A DNA stretch of 36,126 bases from a virus: the IMG/VR virus record IMGVR_UViG_3300017987_000207, positions 1 to 36,126 of that record, one strand, 5' to 3'. The translations under genes were made by a program, and so were the position numbers. The notes below the pieces were generated by a model. That model did no database searches. It saw only the letters and a list, made by a program, of their open reading frames with translations, and was not told the DNA's origin. This document shows positions 1 to 6,462 of the stretch, piece after piece. Every line of letters starts with the position of its first letter. The stretch's first letter is position 1.

Positions 1-10
1 CACCCACGAG

Positions 11-35
11 AAACCGGGCCGAAAGGACCCGTTTT
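11..35 (-). terminator. Possible intrinsic terminator at the left end
   Basis: In the leftward RNA the arms AAACGGGTC and GGCCCGGTTT can pair (about nine pairs, one bulged G, one G-U wobble) around a short loop. It lies five bases past the stop of the last leftward gene. The U-run is short and partly inside the stem, so the terminator would be weak. Confidence 0.35.
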
Positions 36-39
36 CCCC

Positions 40-486
40 TCACCCGGTCGCGGCCAGGGACACGAGCTCGCCGAGGCGCGGCCGCTGGCCGTCCTCGAAT
101 GTGAATAGGTCGCGGCCCACGAGCTCGGCGATCACGACGTCGCGCGCGAACTCCTCGGCCAGTCGGAACACGACGACGGGGACGGCGAGCGTCTCCGCGA
201 GATCGTTCTCCGATTGCGCGGCGATCCACGTCGCCACGCGGAGCGAGAGCTCGCTCCCGTGTGTGTACCCATGACGACCGACGGGGAGCTCGAGGAGAGC
301 TCGGCCCTCGTCGGCCAGGAGGAGCGCCTTCCGTCGGTAGGTGTCGCCGCCATGCGGCGCGCTCTCGGCCATCGCCTCGAGGGCACGGCAGAGTCGGGCG
401 ATCAGGTAGACGGCGTGCTCGAGCTCGGTCGCGGCGACCCACCCTCGGCGGACCTCCTCGACCTCGATCGGCGTCGGAACGCTCAC
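40..486 (-). CDS. Hypothetical protein, 148 aa
   Basis: No family recognised. The product looks mainly helical, rich in Ala, Leu, Glu and Arg, with no membrane segment, signal peptide or cysteine motif. I chose the GTG at 486 because a GGAGGTG ribosome site lies just upstream and overlaps the stop of the preceding gene at 491. The longer open frame upstream is Arg/Ser-rich and looks like a shadow of that gene. It is the last leftward gene before the window edge, is probably co-transcribed with the gpZ-like gene, and is followed by a terminator-like hairpin. Confidence 0.6.
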   Translation of the reverse strand: MSVPTPIEVEEVRRGWVAATELEHAVYLIARLCRALEAMAESAPHGGDTYRRKALLLADEGRALLELPVGRHGYTHGSELSLRVATWIAAQSENDLAETLAVPVVVFRLAEEFARDVVIAELVGRDLFTFEDGQRPRLGELVSLAATG

Positions 487-490
487 TCGA

Positions 491-1126
491 TCACCTCCGC
501 GTGGCGAGCGCTTTCGCGAACGCCTTCCCGAATTCCTTTGGGTACACCTTCCGGGCCGTGGCCTCGGCCGTCTCGACGAACCGCCATCGCTCCTCGACCC
601 GCAGCGTGCGGGGCGTGAGGTGATACAGGAGGCGAATCGGACGGCGCCGCTTGCCGACGCGCTCATAGATTCCGAGGTCGCCGCCGTGGCCGAGCGGCGC
701 GACGAACGTCCGTTTCCGGTCGAGGACCGCGGCGGGCTGGTTCCGTTTCGTGATCCGCCCCGATTTCCCCCGCTTGACCTGCCGGGGGATCGCGATCATG
801 CGTTTTCGAGGCCGCTTGAGGCCGCCGGTTTCCTGGCGGGCCAGCGTATCGGCGAACCCCCGACGAGACGCGCCGCCCGGAGCTCGCCAGAAAACGGCGG
901 ACTGCGGGCGGCGTTTCGTCGCGGCCTGGATCCGGACGCCGCGCTCGAGGTAGGTGTTCCGAACCTCGAACCGTGACGGGATCTCGGCCTTTTCGGCTCG
1001 CTGCGCCTCCTGCGCGGTGCGCGTGAGCGCGAGGGCCTGCGCGAATGGGAGTTGCGAGCGGCGGAGCCGATCCATTCCGAGGAGCGCGCTCGAATTCTCG
1101 AGGTCGATCGTCGCGGAAAGCGTCAC
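491..1126 (-). CDS. Minor tail protein, gpZ-like (tail completion)
   Basis: A basic protein of 211 aa whose layout resembles the lambda gpZ / tail-completion family. The N-terminal helix has LPFAQALALTRTAQEAQ (about 27-43), then EIPSRFEVRNTYLERGVRI, a long Arg/Lys-rich middle, and a C-terminal stretch ending in YPKEFGKAFAKALA. Lambda gpZ has a similar Ala/Arg start, basic core and PKELG...AL end. Family members help finish the tail or its joint to the head. Here the gene is away from the tail block at the window's left end, which makes sense if the map is circular and it precedes the terminase. The GTG start at 1126 has only a G-rich, weak ribosome site. Function is inferred from family resemblance. 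Confidence 0.55.
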   Translation of the reverse strand: MTLSATIDLENSSALLGMDRLRRSQLPFAQALALTRTAQEAQRAEKAEIPSRFEVRNTYLERGVRIQAATKRRPQSAVFWRAPGGASRRGFADTLARQETGGLKRPRKRMIAIPRQVKRGKSGRITKRNQPAAVLDRKRTFVAPLGHGGDLGIYERVGKRRRPIRLLYHLTPRTLRVEERWRFVETAEATARKVYPKEFGKAFAKALATRR

Positions 1127-1236
1127 CGGACCGACCCCCGCGCGCGCGTCTCTCAGGATGGGGCGATCCTGGGGGTTCTATCCGGAGCTCGCAACCCCTT
1201 TGCGCGTGTTGGTGCTATTGCGCGATTAGACGGCCC

Positions 1237-1491
1237 TCAGCGCCTCGAGAGCCGAGCGCGGACGTGGTCCTCGGGAGTGTCCGGAGCGAAATCGCCGGCG
1301 TCAGGGAAGCGCCCCGGGTTCGCCTCGAGGAACGCGTCGACGACGTCCGAGTCGAGTCGATACGTCGGCCGGAGCCGGCCGGTCCCCACGTTCACGGCGG
1401 GGAGTCTCCCCGATTCGATCAGTCGGCGAACGTGCGACGGGCTCCGCCCGATTCGCTTCGCCACGGTCGCCACGTCCAGCGGTCGGCCCAT
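1237..1491 (-). CDS. Excisionase/MerR-type helix-turn-helix protein
   Basis: Small DNA-binding protein of 84 aa. The N-terminus reads LDVATVAKRIGRSPSHVRRLIESGRLPA, then a beta-wing-like GRLRPTYRLDSDVVDAFLE, the typical layout of the helix-turn-helix 'excisionase/MerR-like' domain (PF12728 type). The ATG at 1491 has a GGGAGGGGTGAG site overlapping the stop of the upstream zinc-ribbon gene, which fixes the start. The roughly 110 bp after it (1127-1236) contains no gene and may carry a promoter for the two leftmost genes; I could not identify one. The role is probably regulatory. With no integrase in the window, a true excisionase function is unsupported. Confidence 0.75.
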   Translation of the reverse strand: MGRPLDVATVAKRIGRSPSHVRRLIESGRLPAVNVGTGRLRPTYRLDSDVVDAFLEANPGRFPDAGDFAPDTPEDHVRARLSRR

Positions 1492-1495
1492 TCTC

Positions 1496-2062
1496 TCACC
1501 CCTCCCGGTCAAGCTGCCCCCGGCGATAGAGCTCCGTCTCGAGCCAGTCTCGAGCGTGCTCGACGGCCCGCCGGACGTCCTTCCGCGCCCACGGGCGCCC
1601 CTTGAAATTGATTCGCGTCGCGTCCTCGGCGACGGCGTCGAGCGTCTTCGATCCCGCGCAGAGCCATGCGACGTAGACCTCGGCGAACCCGTCCTCGAGC
1701 TCGTCGGTCTGCTCGAGCTTCCCCACGAGCGCGGCGAGATCGCCGGAGCGGAGGAGCGCCGCGGGTGGACGCCCGCCCTTCGTGCCGGGATGCGACTCAC
1801 CGGCCAGGACGAACGCCTCGGTCCACAGCCACGGCGCCCCACACTTCCGACACTTCGCGACGAGCTCGCCGCCCTTCCCGAACGCCGTCGTCGGGTTCGG
1901 CTTGAGGCCGTCCCTCGAGCGCTTCGCGCGGCATTTCTTCGCCGCGCACCGATCGGCGTAGGCCCGAAACGTCCCCCCGATCTCGAGCGTTTTCGCGGAC
2001 GACGCGCCCTCGTGCGCGCGCTGGTATGCGAGAACGACGTCGTCCGGATGGCCGAACCCCAC
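1496..2062 (-). CDS. Zinc-ribbon-like protein, unknown function
   Basis: Product of 188 aa. Four cysteines at about residues 39, 44, 71 and 74 (CAAKKC and CRKC) could bind one zinc. They flank a basic segment, suggesting nucleic-acid or protein contact. The second half is helical, with a run (about 105-180) that could form a helix-turn-helix, but I do not recognise a family. The GTG start at 2062 overlaps the lipoprotein stop as TAGTG and has a GGGAGG site. Longer frames upstream are low-complexity Arg/Gly and are shadows of the lipoprotein gene. Its place between replication and tail/terminase genes would suit a late regulator, but this is a guess. Confidence 0.6.
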   Translation of the reverse strand: MGFGHPDDVVLAYQRAHEGASSAKTLEIGGTFRAYADRCAAKKCRAKRSRDGLKPNPTTAFGKGGELVAKCRKCGAPWLWTEAFVLAGESHPGTKGGRPPAALLRSGDLAALVGKLEQTDELEDGFAEVYVAWLCAGSKTLDAVAEDATRINFKGRPWARKDVRRAVEHARDWLETELYRRGQLDREG

Positions 2063-2313
2063 TAGCCGCAAACCTCCCGGAGCTCGAGCTCGCACGCGTC
2101 CCCGTCCTCGAGCTCGACGGCCTCGACCCGGATCAGGACCGGCGCCACGGGCGCCCCGTTCGGCGCCAGGACCGGCCGGCCAGGAGCCGACGGCCTCGAG
2201 CTCGAGCTCGAGTCGCATCCCGCCAGGAGGACGGCGAGCGCCAGGACGACGCCGAGGACGGCGCACGCCAGGAGGGCGGCCGCTCCGCCGGCCGGGTGTC
2301 GATCGTTCGTCAT
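2062..2313 (-). CDS. Small phage lipoprotein
   Basis: An 83-aa product with an n-region (MTNDRHPAGG), a hydrophobic stretch (about 11-30) and the lipobox LLAGC with the lipidated Cys at 33, so it should be a signal-peptidase-II-processed lipoprotein. A DSSSSS run follows the Cys, then Pro/Val/Glu-rich sequence. The ATG at 2313 overlaps the stop of the replication gene as ATGA, with AGGGGA upstream. It is not next to an endolysin, and a separate o-spanin exists at 15753-15974, so a superinfection-exclusion or envelope role is as likely as lysis. The Ser run is encoded by alternating TCG AGC, one of the many CTCGAG/GAGCTC-like runs here. Confidence 0.7.
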   Translation of the reverse strand: MTNDRHPAGGAAALLACAVLGVVLALAVLLAGCDSSSSSRPSAPGRPVLAPNGAPVAPVLIRVEAVELEDGDACELELREVCG

Positions 2314-3155
2314 GCGTTCCCCTGTCTCGCGGCCTTTCGCCGCTTCGCTGCGATCGAGCTCGTCGCCGCGCGGACCTTCGCCGCGCTCGGCGCGAACCCG
2401 CGCTCGTTCTCGTTCTCCGCGGCCGCGGCGTCGAGGCCGGCCCGGAAGTCGATCGGGTGGAACTCGCGCGTCGCTTTGAAGTAGGCCCGAAGCTGCGCCT
2501 CGTCGGCCACCCGTCCGAACCCGAGGAACCAATGGGCGAGCGCCTCGAATCGAGGCCGGACGGCCGCGATCCGCTCGTCGGTCACGCCCTGGCCGCGGCC
2601 CCACTCGAGAGCCCTCTCGACCTCTTTCTCCGCCTGCCGGCGCCTCGCGTCAGCGGGGCCGACCGAACGAGCTCCCCTCAGAGCCGAAGGCGAACCGGGC
2701 GGGACCCTCTCCCCTCCCGGTTCCGGTTCCGGTTCTAAGAAGGGGTCGCCCGGTGGTCGCTTGCCGGTCGCTGCCCGGTCGTTCGGGGGGTCGTTCGCCC
2801 CACCGAAAGCGACCGGAATCGTTGCGCTTTGGGGGTCGTTCGGGGGGTCGCTCGCCGGTCGCCCGGGGGTCGCTCGGTGGTCACCGGAAACGACCCTTTT
2901 CGGCCTCGTGCCGGTCTGAAATCCCCCCATATCGTGCGAGTAGAGCTCGCCGCGGTGCTCGTCATACTGCGCCAGGAGGCGCCGGACCGTGACCCGGTTT
3001 TTCCCCCACTTCCGAGCGTAGGCGTGGACGGAGAGCCGGCCGCCCTTCCACTCGTCGAGGTCGACCTCGAGGAGCGCGGCGACCTTCCATCGCTGCGCGG
3101 GATCGTTCACGAACTCGAGGAATAGGTCCGTCGAGATTCGTCTATGTCCTGCCAT
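2310..3155 (-). CDS. Phage replication-initiator-like protein
   Basis: Product of 281 aa. Residues 1-75 form a helical, probable winged-helix DNA-binding domain (ALLEVDLDEWKGGRLSVHAY...KNRVTVRRLLAQYDEH). Residues about 85-165 are a Pro/Asp/Arg-rich unstructured linker. Residues about 170-265 are a helical domain with ALAHWFLGFGRVADEAQLRAYF, reminiscent of DnaD-like/lambda-O-like C-terminal domains that contact the helicase or its loader. The linker DNA carries a regular GGTCG repeat array (2744-2883), the same arrangement as lambda O, whose coding sequence contains ori. No helicase or loader gene is visible, so host replication proteins would be recruited. The gene overlaps HNH by 14 bp and the lipoprotein by 4 bp. 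Family assignment rests on layout, not a clear motif. Confidence 0.55.
   Translation of the reverse strand: MAGHRRISTDLFLEFVNDPAQRWKVAALLEVDLDEWKGGRLSVHAYARKWGKNRVTVRRLLAQYDEHRGELYSHDMGGFQTGTRPKRVVSGDHRATPGRPASDPPNDPQSATIPVAFGGANDPPNDRAATGKRPPGDPFLEPEPEPGGERVPPGSPSALRGARSVGPADARRRQAEKEVERALEWGRGQGVTDERIAAVRPRFEALAHWFLGFGRVADEAQLRAYFKATREFHPIDFRAGLDAAAAENENERGFAPSAAKVRAATSSIAAKRRKAARQGNA
2744..2883 (+). repeat. Iteron-like GGTCG array, candidate replication origin
   Basis: The pentamer GGTCG starts at 2744, 2755, 2766, 2777, 2789, then 2834, 2846, 2857 and 2868, with GGTCA at 2879. Spacings are 11, 11, 11, 12, a 45-base gap, then 12, 11, 11, 11: two mirror-image half arrays, one copy per helical turn. 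The gap contains an inverted copy, CGACC, at 2810-2814. The unit is roughly GGTCGYTCGSS. Eleven bases is not a whole number of codons, so the pattern is not a protein repeat. The location inside a replication-initiator-like gene suggests an origin. Confidence 0.6.
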
Positions 3156-3693
3156 CGTTCCCCCCCAATCGGCCGCCGAGGCCGCCGTTCAATCTCTCCG
3201 CGCGCTCGGCCAGATTGCACGGGCCGCACGCGGTCTGTAGGTCGCTGTCCGGGACGTCCTCCTCGGGGATCTCCGGATAGCGGACGTGATGGACCTCGAG
3301 GAGCTCGAGCTCCGTCTCGCCGCACCCCTGGCACGTCCACGAGTCGCGCTCGAGGACGCGGGTCCGCTGCGCCTGGAACGCGCTCGAGCTCCGTTTCCGA
3401 GCTCGTCGACGCTGGAGCGAGCTCGGCCGCGGGGCCTCGAGAACCTTCGGGCGAGCGTTCTCGATCTCGCTCGGGTGGAGGTCGATCGGGAGCGCGTCGC
3501 CATCGTAGGCGCGGCCGTGTTTCCGTCCGCAGCGCTGGCATTGCCAACGGTAGACGACCGGCCGAGCTCGAGAGCCGGTCCGGAAGCGCCGGACCTCGAG
3601 CTCGAGCGCGGTCGCGCTCACGGGTTCGCCGGCGGCCAGGGCGGAGAGGTCGTCACGGCCGAGGCCGACACATTCGCATTCGATCGCCCCCAC
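3142..3693 (-). CDS. HNH endonuclease
   Basis: Product of 183 aa. The N-terminal half has a Cys pair C52/C55 (CQRC); an Arg/Ser-rich linker follows. The C-terminal HNH fold has Zn pairs CQGC (121/124) and CGPC (156/159), the catalytic-region EVHHVRY (His 135/136) and N160. This is the common Cys-x2-Cys...HH...Cys-x2-Cys-Asn version. HNH proteins cut or nick DNA; in phages they act in packaging, recombination or as homing enzymes. It sits inside the leftward early operon immediately upstream of the replication gene (14-bp overlap), not beside the terminase, although on a circular map it lies upstream of the terminase. GTG start at 3693. Confidence 0.85.
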   Translation of the reverse strand: MGAIECECVGLGRDDLSALAAGEPVSATALELEVRRFRTGSRARPVVYRWQCQRCGRKHGRAYDGDALPIDLHPSEIENARPKVLEAPRPSSLQRRRARKRSSSAFQAQRTRVLERDSWTCQGCGETELELLEVHHVRYPEIPEEDVPDSDLQTACGPCNLAERAERLNGGLGGRLGGNDGRT

Positions 3694-3694
3694 G

Positions 3695-4240
3695 TTAGGC
3701 CGCGCCCTGGAGCCGCTTCACCTCTTCGGCGAACGAGAACTCGCGACCTAGCATCGACTGGAGCGAGACGCGGTCGGCCGAGAACTTCCACGCGCGGCCG
3801 TTCCATGTGTCGACCCACTTCGGGACGAGCTTCGCTTTCGGTTGCTCGACGACCTGCACACCGAACGGCGTTAGGCGCCACATCCCGACGCCGGGCTCGC
3901 GCGGATCGCGCTCGGTCGTCTCGCGCGTGATGACGCGGAGGTGTTGCAGATTAGACCAGTCGCGACCGAGGCTCGTCGCCATGCCGCCCCGGATAACCTC
4001 CTCCTCGACGTGGATCCACGGGAACGGGTTCCATTGCTTCCGCCGCTGTCGCGTGATCGCGTACATAGCGACGAGGACCTCGCCCCACCCTCGAGACGGG
4101 CGGCGCCTAGCGACCTGAATTTTCCGCCGGCACAGTGGGCAGTCGATCGGGACGCGGTCGTTCATTTTCCCGCGCGCCCACTCGGTCGCGTAGGCGAGCG
4201 AGTCGTCGGGCTTCGGGGGTCGCATCGGCGGCGAGCTCAT
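3695..4240 (-). CDS. Putative winged-helix phage protein
   Basis: Product of 181 aa. A short Pro-rich start is followed by DCPLCRRK (Cys 34/37; only one pair, so zinc binding would need a partner). A segment from about 53 to 130 (GWGEVLVAMYAITRQ...EVIRGGMATSLGRDWSNLQHL...GMWRLTPFG) has the helix-helix-helix-strand feel of a winged helix. No named family recognised. The ATG at 4240 overlaps the repressor stop as ATGA, so it is probably translated with the repressor and could be a second early regulator. The longer upstream frame is an Arg-rich shadow. Confidence 0.55.
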   Translation of the reverse strand: MSSPPMRPPKPDDSLAYATEWARGKMNDRVPIDCPLCRRKIQVARRRPSRGWGEVLVAMYAITRQRRKQWNPFPWIHVEEEVIRGGMATSLGRDWSNLQHLRVITRETTERDPREPGVGMWRLTPFGVQVVEQPKAKLVPKWVDTWNGRAWKFSADRVSLQSMLGREFSFAEEVKRLQGAA

Positions 4241-4458
4241 GCGGCGGGCGCCTCCTCTCCGTGGAATAGGATCGCGTCGGCGTCGATCTCGCCGCCGGTC
4301 GCGCGAACGAGCCGGCGAGTGAGGTCCGCGCCGGGCTGCTCGAGCCCTTTCAACACGGCCGAGAGGTGGGAGGGCGACACGTCGCACGCGTCCGCGAGCC
4401 ATCGCTGCGAGCGCTCGTTCTCGAGGAGCCAGAGTTTCAGAGGGTGAATTTTCGCCAT
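4237..4458 (-). CDS. Cro/CI-type HTH transcription regulator
   Basis: A 73-aa, single-domain helix-turn-helix protein: PLKLWLLENERSQRWLADACDVSPSHLSAVLKG matches the lambda-repressor-like HTH, with a short helical C-terminus. It has no CI-type cleavage/dimerisation domain, so it is Cro-like in size. I took the ATG at 4458; almost no ribosome site precedes it and a candidate promoter ends immediately upstream, so the mRNA may be leaderless, as lambda cI is from PRM. It heads the leftward early operon and faces the rightward operon at 4582, the classical place for a phage switch. It could maintain lysogeny or only time early expression. Confidence 0.8.
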   Translation of the reverse strand: MAKIHPLKLWLLENERSQRWLADACDVSPSHLSAVLKGLEQPGADLTRRLVRATGGEIDADAILFHGEEAPAA

Positions 4459-4581
4459 CCGGGACCGATACCGGACCGCCCCCCATCCGGTCAAGCGGAA
4501 TTTTTGCGGCCCTGGCGACGGTTTCCCCTTGCGAGTTGCCGGTTCCTGCGATTCGGTATCCCCGAACGAGGAGGGGAACCC
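4459..4581. promoter_or_regulatory. Divergent early control region
   Basis: This spacer separates the leftward repressor from the rightward operon. On the minus strand TTGACC (4494-4489) and TATCGG (4470-4465) are 18 bp apart and would start transcription at about the repressor ATG. A near-operator motif GATACCGGA lies at 4467-4475, and a perfect inverted repeat TTCGG-N5-CCGAA lies at 4552-4566; its minus strand contains GATACCGAA, sharing GATACCGRA with the first site. One site overlaps the leftward -10; the other lies just upstream of the GTG at 4582. A rightward promoter is not clear (TTGCGA at 4529 has a poor -10). Confidence 0.45.
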
Positions 4582-4959
4582 GTGAACGCGTCACCGACTG
4601 ATAGCCATTGCTCCGACTGCCGAAAGCGTCTCGAGACGCCCTCGGCCGATGCCGAGCCGCTTTGCTCCGACTGTCTCGAGCTCGAGCTCGACGAGGCCCG
4701 CGAGCTCGCTCGCGAGGAGGCGTTCCGGACGATCGTCCGACCGGCGGGCTATGTCCCGCCGCAGCGCTTCGGCCAGGGCGAGAGCGAGATCCCGAGCCGC
4801 GCGATCGTTCAAGCGCTCCACGTTTCGGAGGTCCGCGACGCCGACGTCGCGCGCTTCCGTCGAACCATTGGCGGAGCGGCGACGATCGTCCTCTCCGTCG
4901 TGACTGCGCTCGCGTGGCTCGGGGTTTGGGTCCTCGGCGTCGTCGCGGCGCGAATGTGA
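4582..4959 (+). CDS. Zinc-ribbon protein with C-terminal membrane anchor
   Basis: A 125-aa product with two CSDC pairs (Cys 10/13 and 28/31) forming a probable four-Cys zinc ribbon. A charged helical stretch (about 33-95) follows, then one transmembrane helix at about 98-121 (TIVLSVVTALAWLGVWVLGV) and a short cytoplasmic end. It would be a tail-anchored inner-membrane protein with the ribbon in the cytoplasm. GTG start at 4582 behind GAGGAGGGG. It is the first gene of the rightward operon and is likely under the repressor at 4237-4458. Family unknown; an early membrane-located host-takeover or exclusion role is possible but unproven. Confidence 0.65.
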   Translation: MNASPTDSHCSDCRKRLETPSADAEPLCSDCLELELDEARELAREEAFRTIVRPAGYVPPQRFGQGESEIPSRAIVQALHVSEVRDADVARFRRTIGGAATIVLSVVTALAWLGVWVLGVVAARM

Positions 4960-4973
4960 GAGGACCCGGAACA

Positions 4974-5396
4974 ATGGACGAACGGAGAGCGAGCCTCGGG
5001 CTCGTCGACCTAACACTCGAGAGCGTCTCGAACGGAGCGCTCGAGGGACGGTTTCAGGAATTGCTAGGCGAGGTCGTCGGCATCATGGAAACGGCCGACG
5101 CCTACGTCTCCGCCGCCGATGGAACTCGGACGATGCGGATCACGGCCGAGATCGAGATCCGTCACCGGCCCGCGATCGGCGGCGACCCCGAGTCGGTCGT
5201 GATCGTGTCGGGCGCCGAGCTCAAGCGACCGAAGCGCCACAAGGCGGCGCAGGCGGCACACCTCGAGGACGGCGCGCTCGTCGTGCTCAAGCGTGAGCCC
5301 GAACAGGTAGACGCATTCCCCGGCCAGGGCGCGGGCGGCATCGTGACGCCCTTCGCTGCGGCCTCGAACGGCGAGGAGACTCCCAGCCATGAGTGA
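4974..5396 (+). CDS. Hypothetical phage protein upstream of DUF2303
   Basis: Product of 140 aa with three parts: an N-terminal helical region (LVDLTLESVSNGALEGRFQELLGEVVGI), a central beta-rich part with TMRITAEIEIRHRP, and a C-terminal ALVVLKREPEQVDAF. The alternating basic/hydrophobic strand followed by 'LVVLKREPEQ' recalls small proteins often encoded just before DUF2303 genes in proteobacterial phages and prophages. I offer that as recollection, not proof. The ATG at 4974 follows GAGGACCCGGA, and the stop overlaps the next start by 8 bp. Confidence 0.6.
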   Translation: MDERRASLGLVDLTLESVSNGALEGRFQELLGEVVGIMETADAYVSAADGTRTMRITAEIEIRHRPAIGGDPESVVIVSGAELKRPKRHKAAQAAHLEDGALVVLKREPEQVDAFPGQGAGGIVTPFAAASNGEETPSHE

Positions 5397-6357
5397 CGAA
5401 ACGGAACCAACCCCGATCCCCGGCGCGATGATTGTCGCCGCCGACTCCCACGACCCGAACCCGGTCCTCGTTTGCGAGGACGCGCCCGACGGCGACGGCG
5501 TCGTCGCGCTCGTCCGAACCGGCGAGCATGAATGGACGACCGAGCGCCACGTCGGCCCGCGCGAGCTCGCGCACCGCCACACGTTCGCGACGCTCCGCTC
5601 GTTCGTTCGCTGGCTTCGACGATGGAGCCAGTATCCGGAGCGCGCGAGCGTCCTCGCACTCCTCCCGGAGAACCTCGAGCAAGTCGTGAACCGCTCCGCC
5701 GAGATCGCCGCGCGGCCCGACCCTCGTCGGCTCGAGGGCGACCGCGTGACGTGTTTCGTCCCGCTCGATCCGACGTTTCGGGCGTGGACGCACCTCGCGC
5801 TCGCCGGCCGGATCCCGCAGCGAAAGCTATTCGCGTTCCTGCGAGCCTACGGCCACGCGCTCGCGAGGCCCGAGGCGGCGAGTCACCTCCTCGGCGCCCT
5901 GGCGACGGTCCGCGTCTCCGCGAACGCGTCCCTCGAGTGCGAGCTCGCCCCGAACGGCCTCGTCCGCGTGACCGGCCAGGGCGGCGACGTCGCCCTGACG
6001 ACGGACCTCCCGAGCGAGCTCGAGCTCGAGATCCCGGTCTATGTCGGCGTCTCCTACGCCGGCGAGGATCACCCGGAGGACGTCCACGGACAGGAGGCGA
6101 CCTATTCGGTCCGGGTCCTCCTCGACGTCGAGGCCGATCCGCGCGAGGGCCTGACGGTCGCCGTCTCGTTCCCCGAGCTCGAGACGACGCTCTCGAGGGC
6201 GGCGGACGATCTCGCGGCGTTCGTCGAGTCCGAGCTCGGGTGGCCGTTCCTCGTCGGCGTCGGATGCGAGACGACGTCGGCCGTCGCGGTCGGCCAGGGC
6301 GCCCGACCGAGCGACCCGGGCTCGTGGGGCGGAGTGCCCGACCCGGGCGACGACTGA
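5389..6357 (+). CDS. DUF2303 (YfdQ-like) phage protein
   Basis: Product of 322 aa matching the DUF2303 layout: SFVRWLRRWSQYPERASVLA (about 65-85), a WTHLALAGRIPQRKLFAFLR block, then ALARPEAASHLLGALATVRVSANASLE, and a C-terminal beta-rich half with LEIPVYVGVSYAGE and a curved-sheet pattern. DUF2303 proteins (YfdQ in E. coli prophage CPS-53) are common in early regions of temperate phages; their biochemical role is not known to me. The ATG at 5389 overlaps the upstream gene. It is co-transcribed with the 140-aa gene, and a strong hairpin follows in the spacer. Confidence 0.75.
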   Translation: MSDETEPTPIPGAMIVAADSHDPNPVLVCEDAPDGDGVVALVRTGEHEWTTERHVGPRELAHRHTFATLRSFVRWLRRWSQYPERASVLALLPENLEQVVNRSAEIAARPDPRRLEGDRVTCFVPLDPTFRAWTHLALAGRIPQRKLFAFLRAYGHALARPEAASHLLGALATVRVSANASLECELAPNGLVRVTGQGGDVALTTDLPSELELEIPVYVGVSYAGEDHPEDVHGQEATYSVRVLLDVEADPREGLTVAVSFPELETTLSRAADDLAAFVESELGWPFLVGVGCETTSAVAVGQGARPSDPGSWGGVPDPGDD

Positions 6358-6367
6358 TTTCCCTGGG

Positions 6368-6440
6368 GCTCCGGACGGTCCGGAGCTCCACACCCGAGCG
6401 GGGGGCGGCGGTTTTCGGGACGCGTGCCGCCGGCCCCCGC
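6368..6440 (+). terminator. Two strong hairpins between DUF2303 and the next gene
   Basis: The first hairpin pairs GCTCCGGA (6368-6375) with TCCGGAGC (6379-6386). The second pairs GCGGGGG-G-CGGCGG (6398-6411) with CCGCCG-G-CCCCCGC (6427-6440): 13 pairs and one G-G mismatch around a loop starting TTTTCGGG. Neither has a U-tract, so this may be an attenuator or RNA-processing structure rather than a simple terminator. Confidence 0.4.
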
Positions 6441-6462
6441 TCAATCGGAGGACCTCGAGCCA

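Noticed and set aside
2735-2965. GGTCG repeats as a protein-level repeat in an antisense frame
   Set aside because: The 11-12 base spacing is not a codon multiple, so no frame gives a regular peptide repeat.
4529-4562. Rightward promoter TTGCGA/TCGGTA before 4582
   Set aside because: The -10 match is poor; I kept only the inverted repeat there as an operator candidate.
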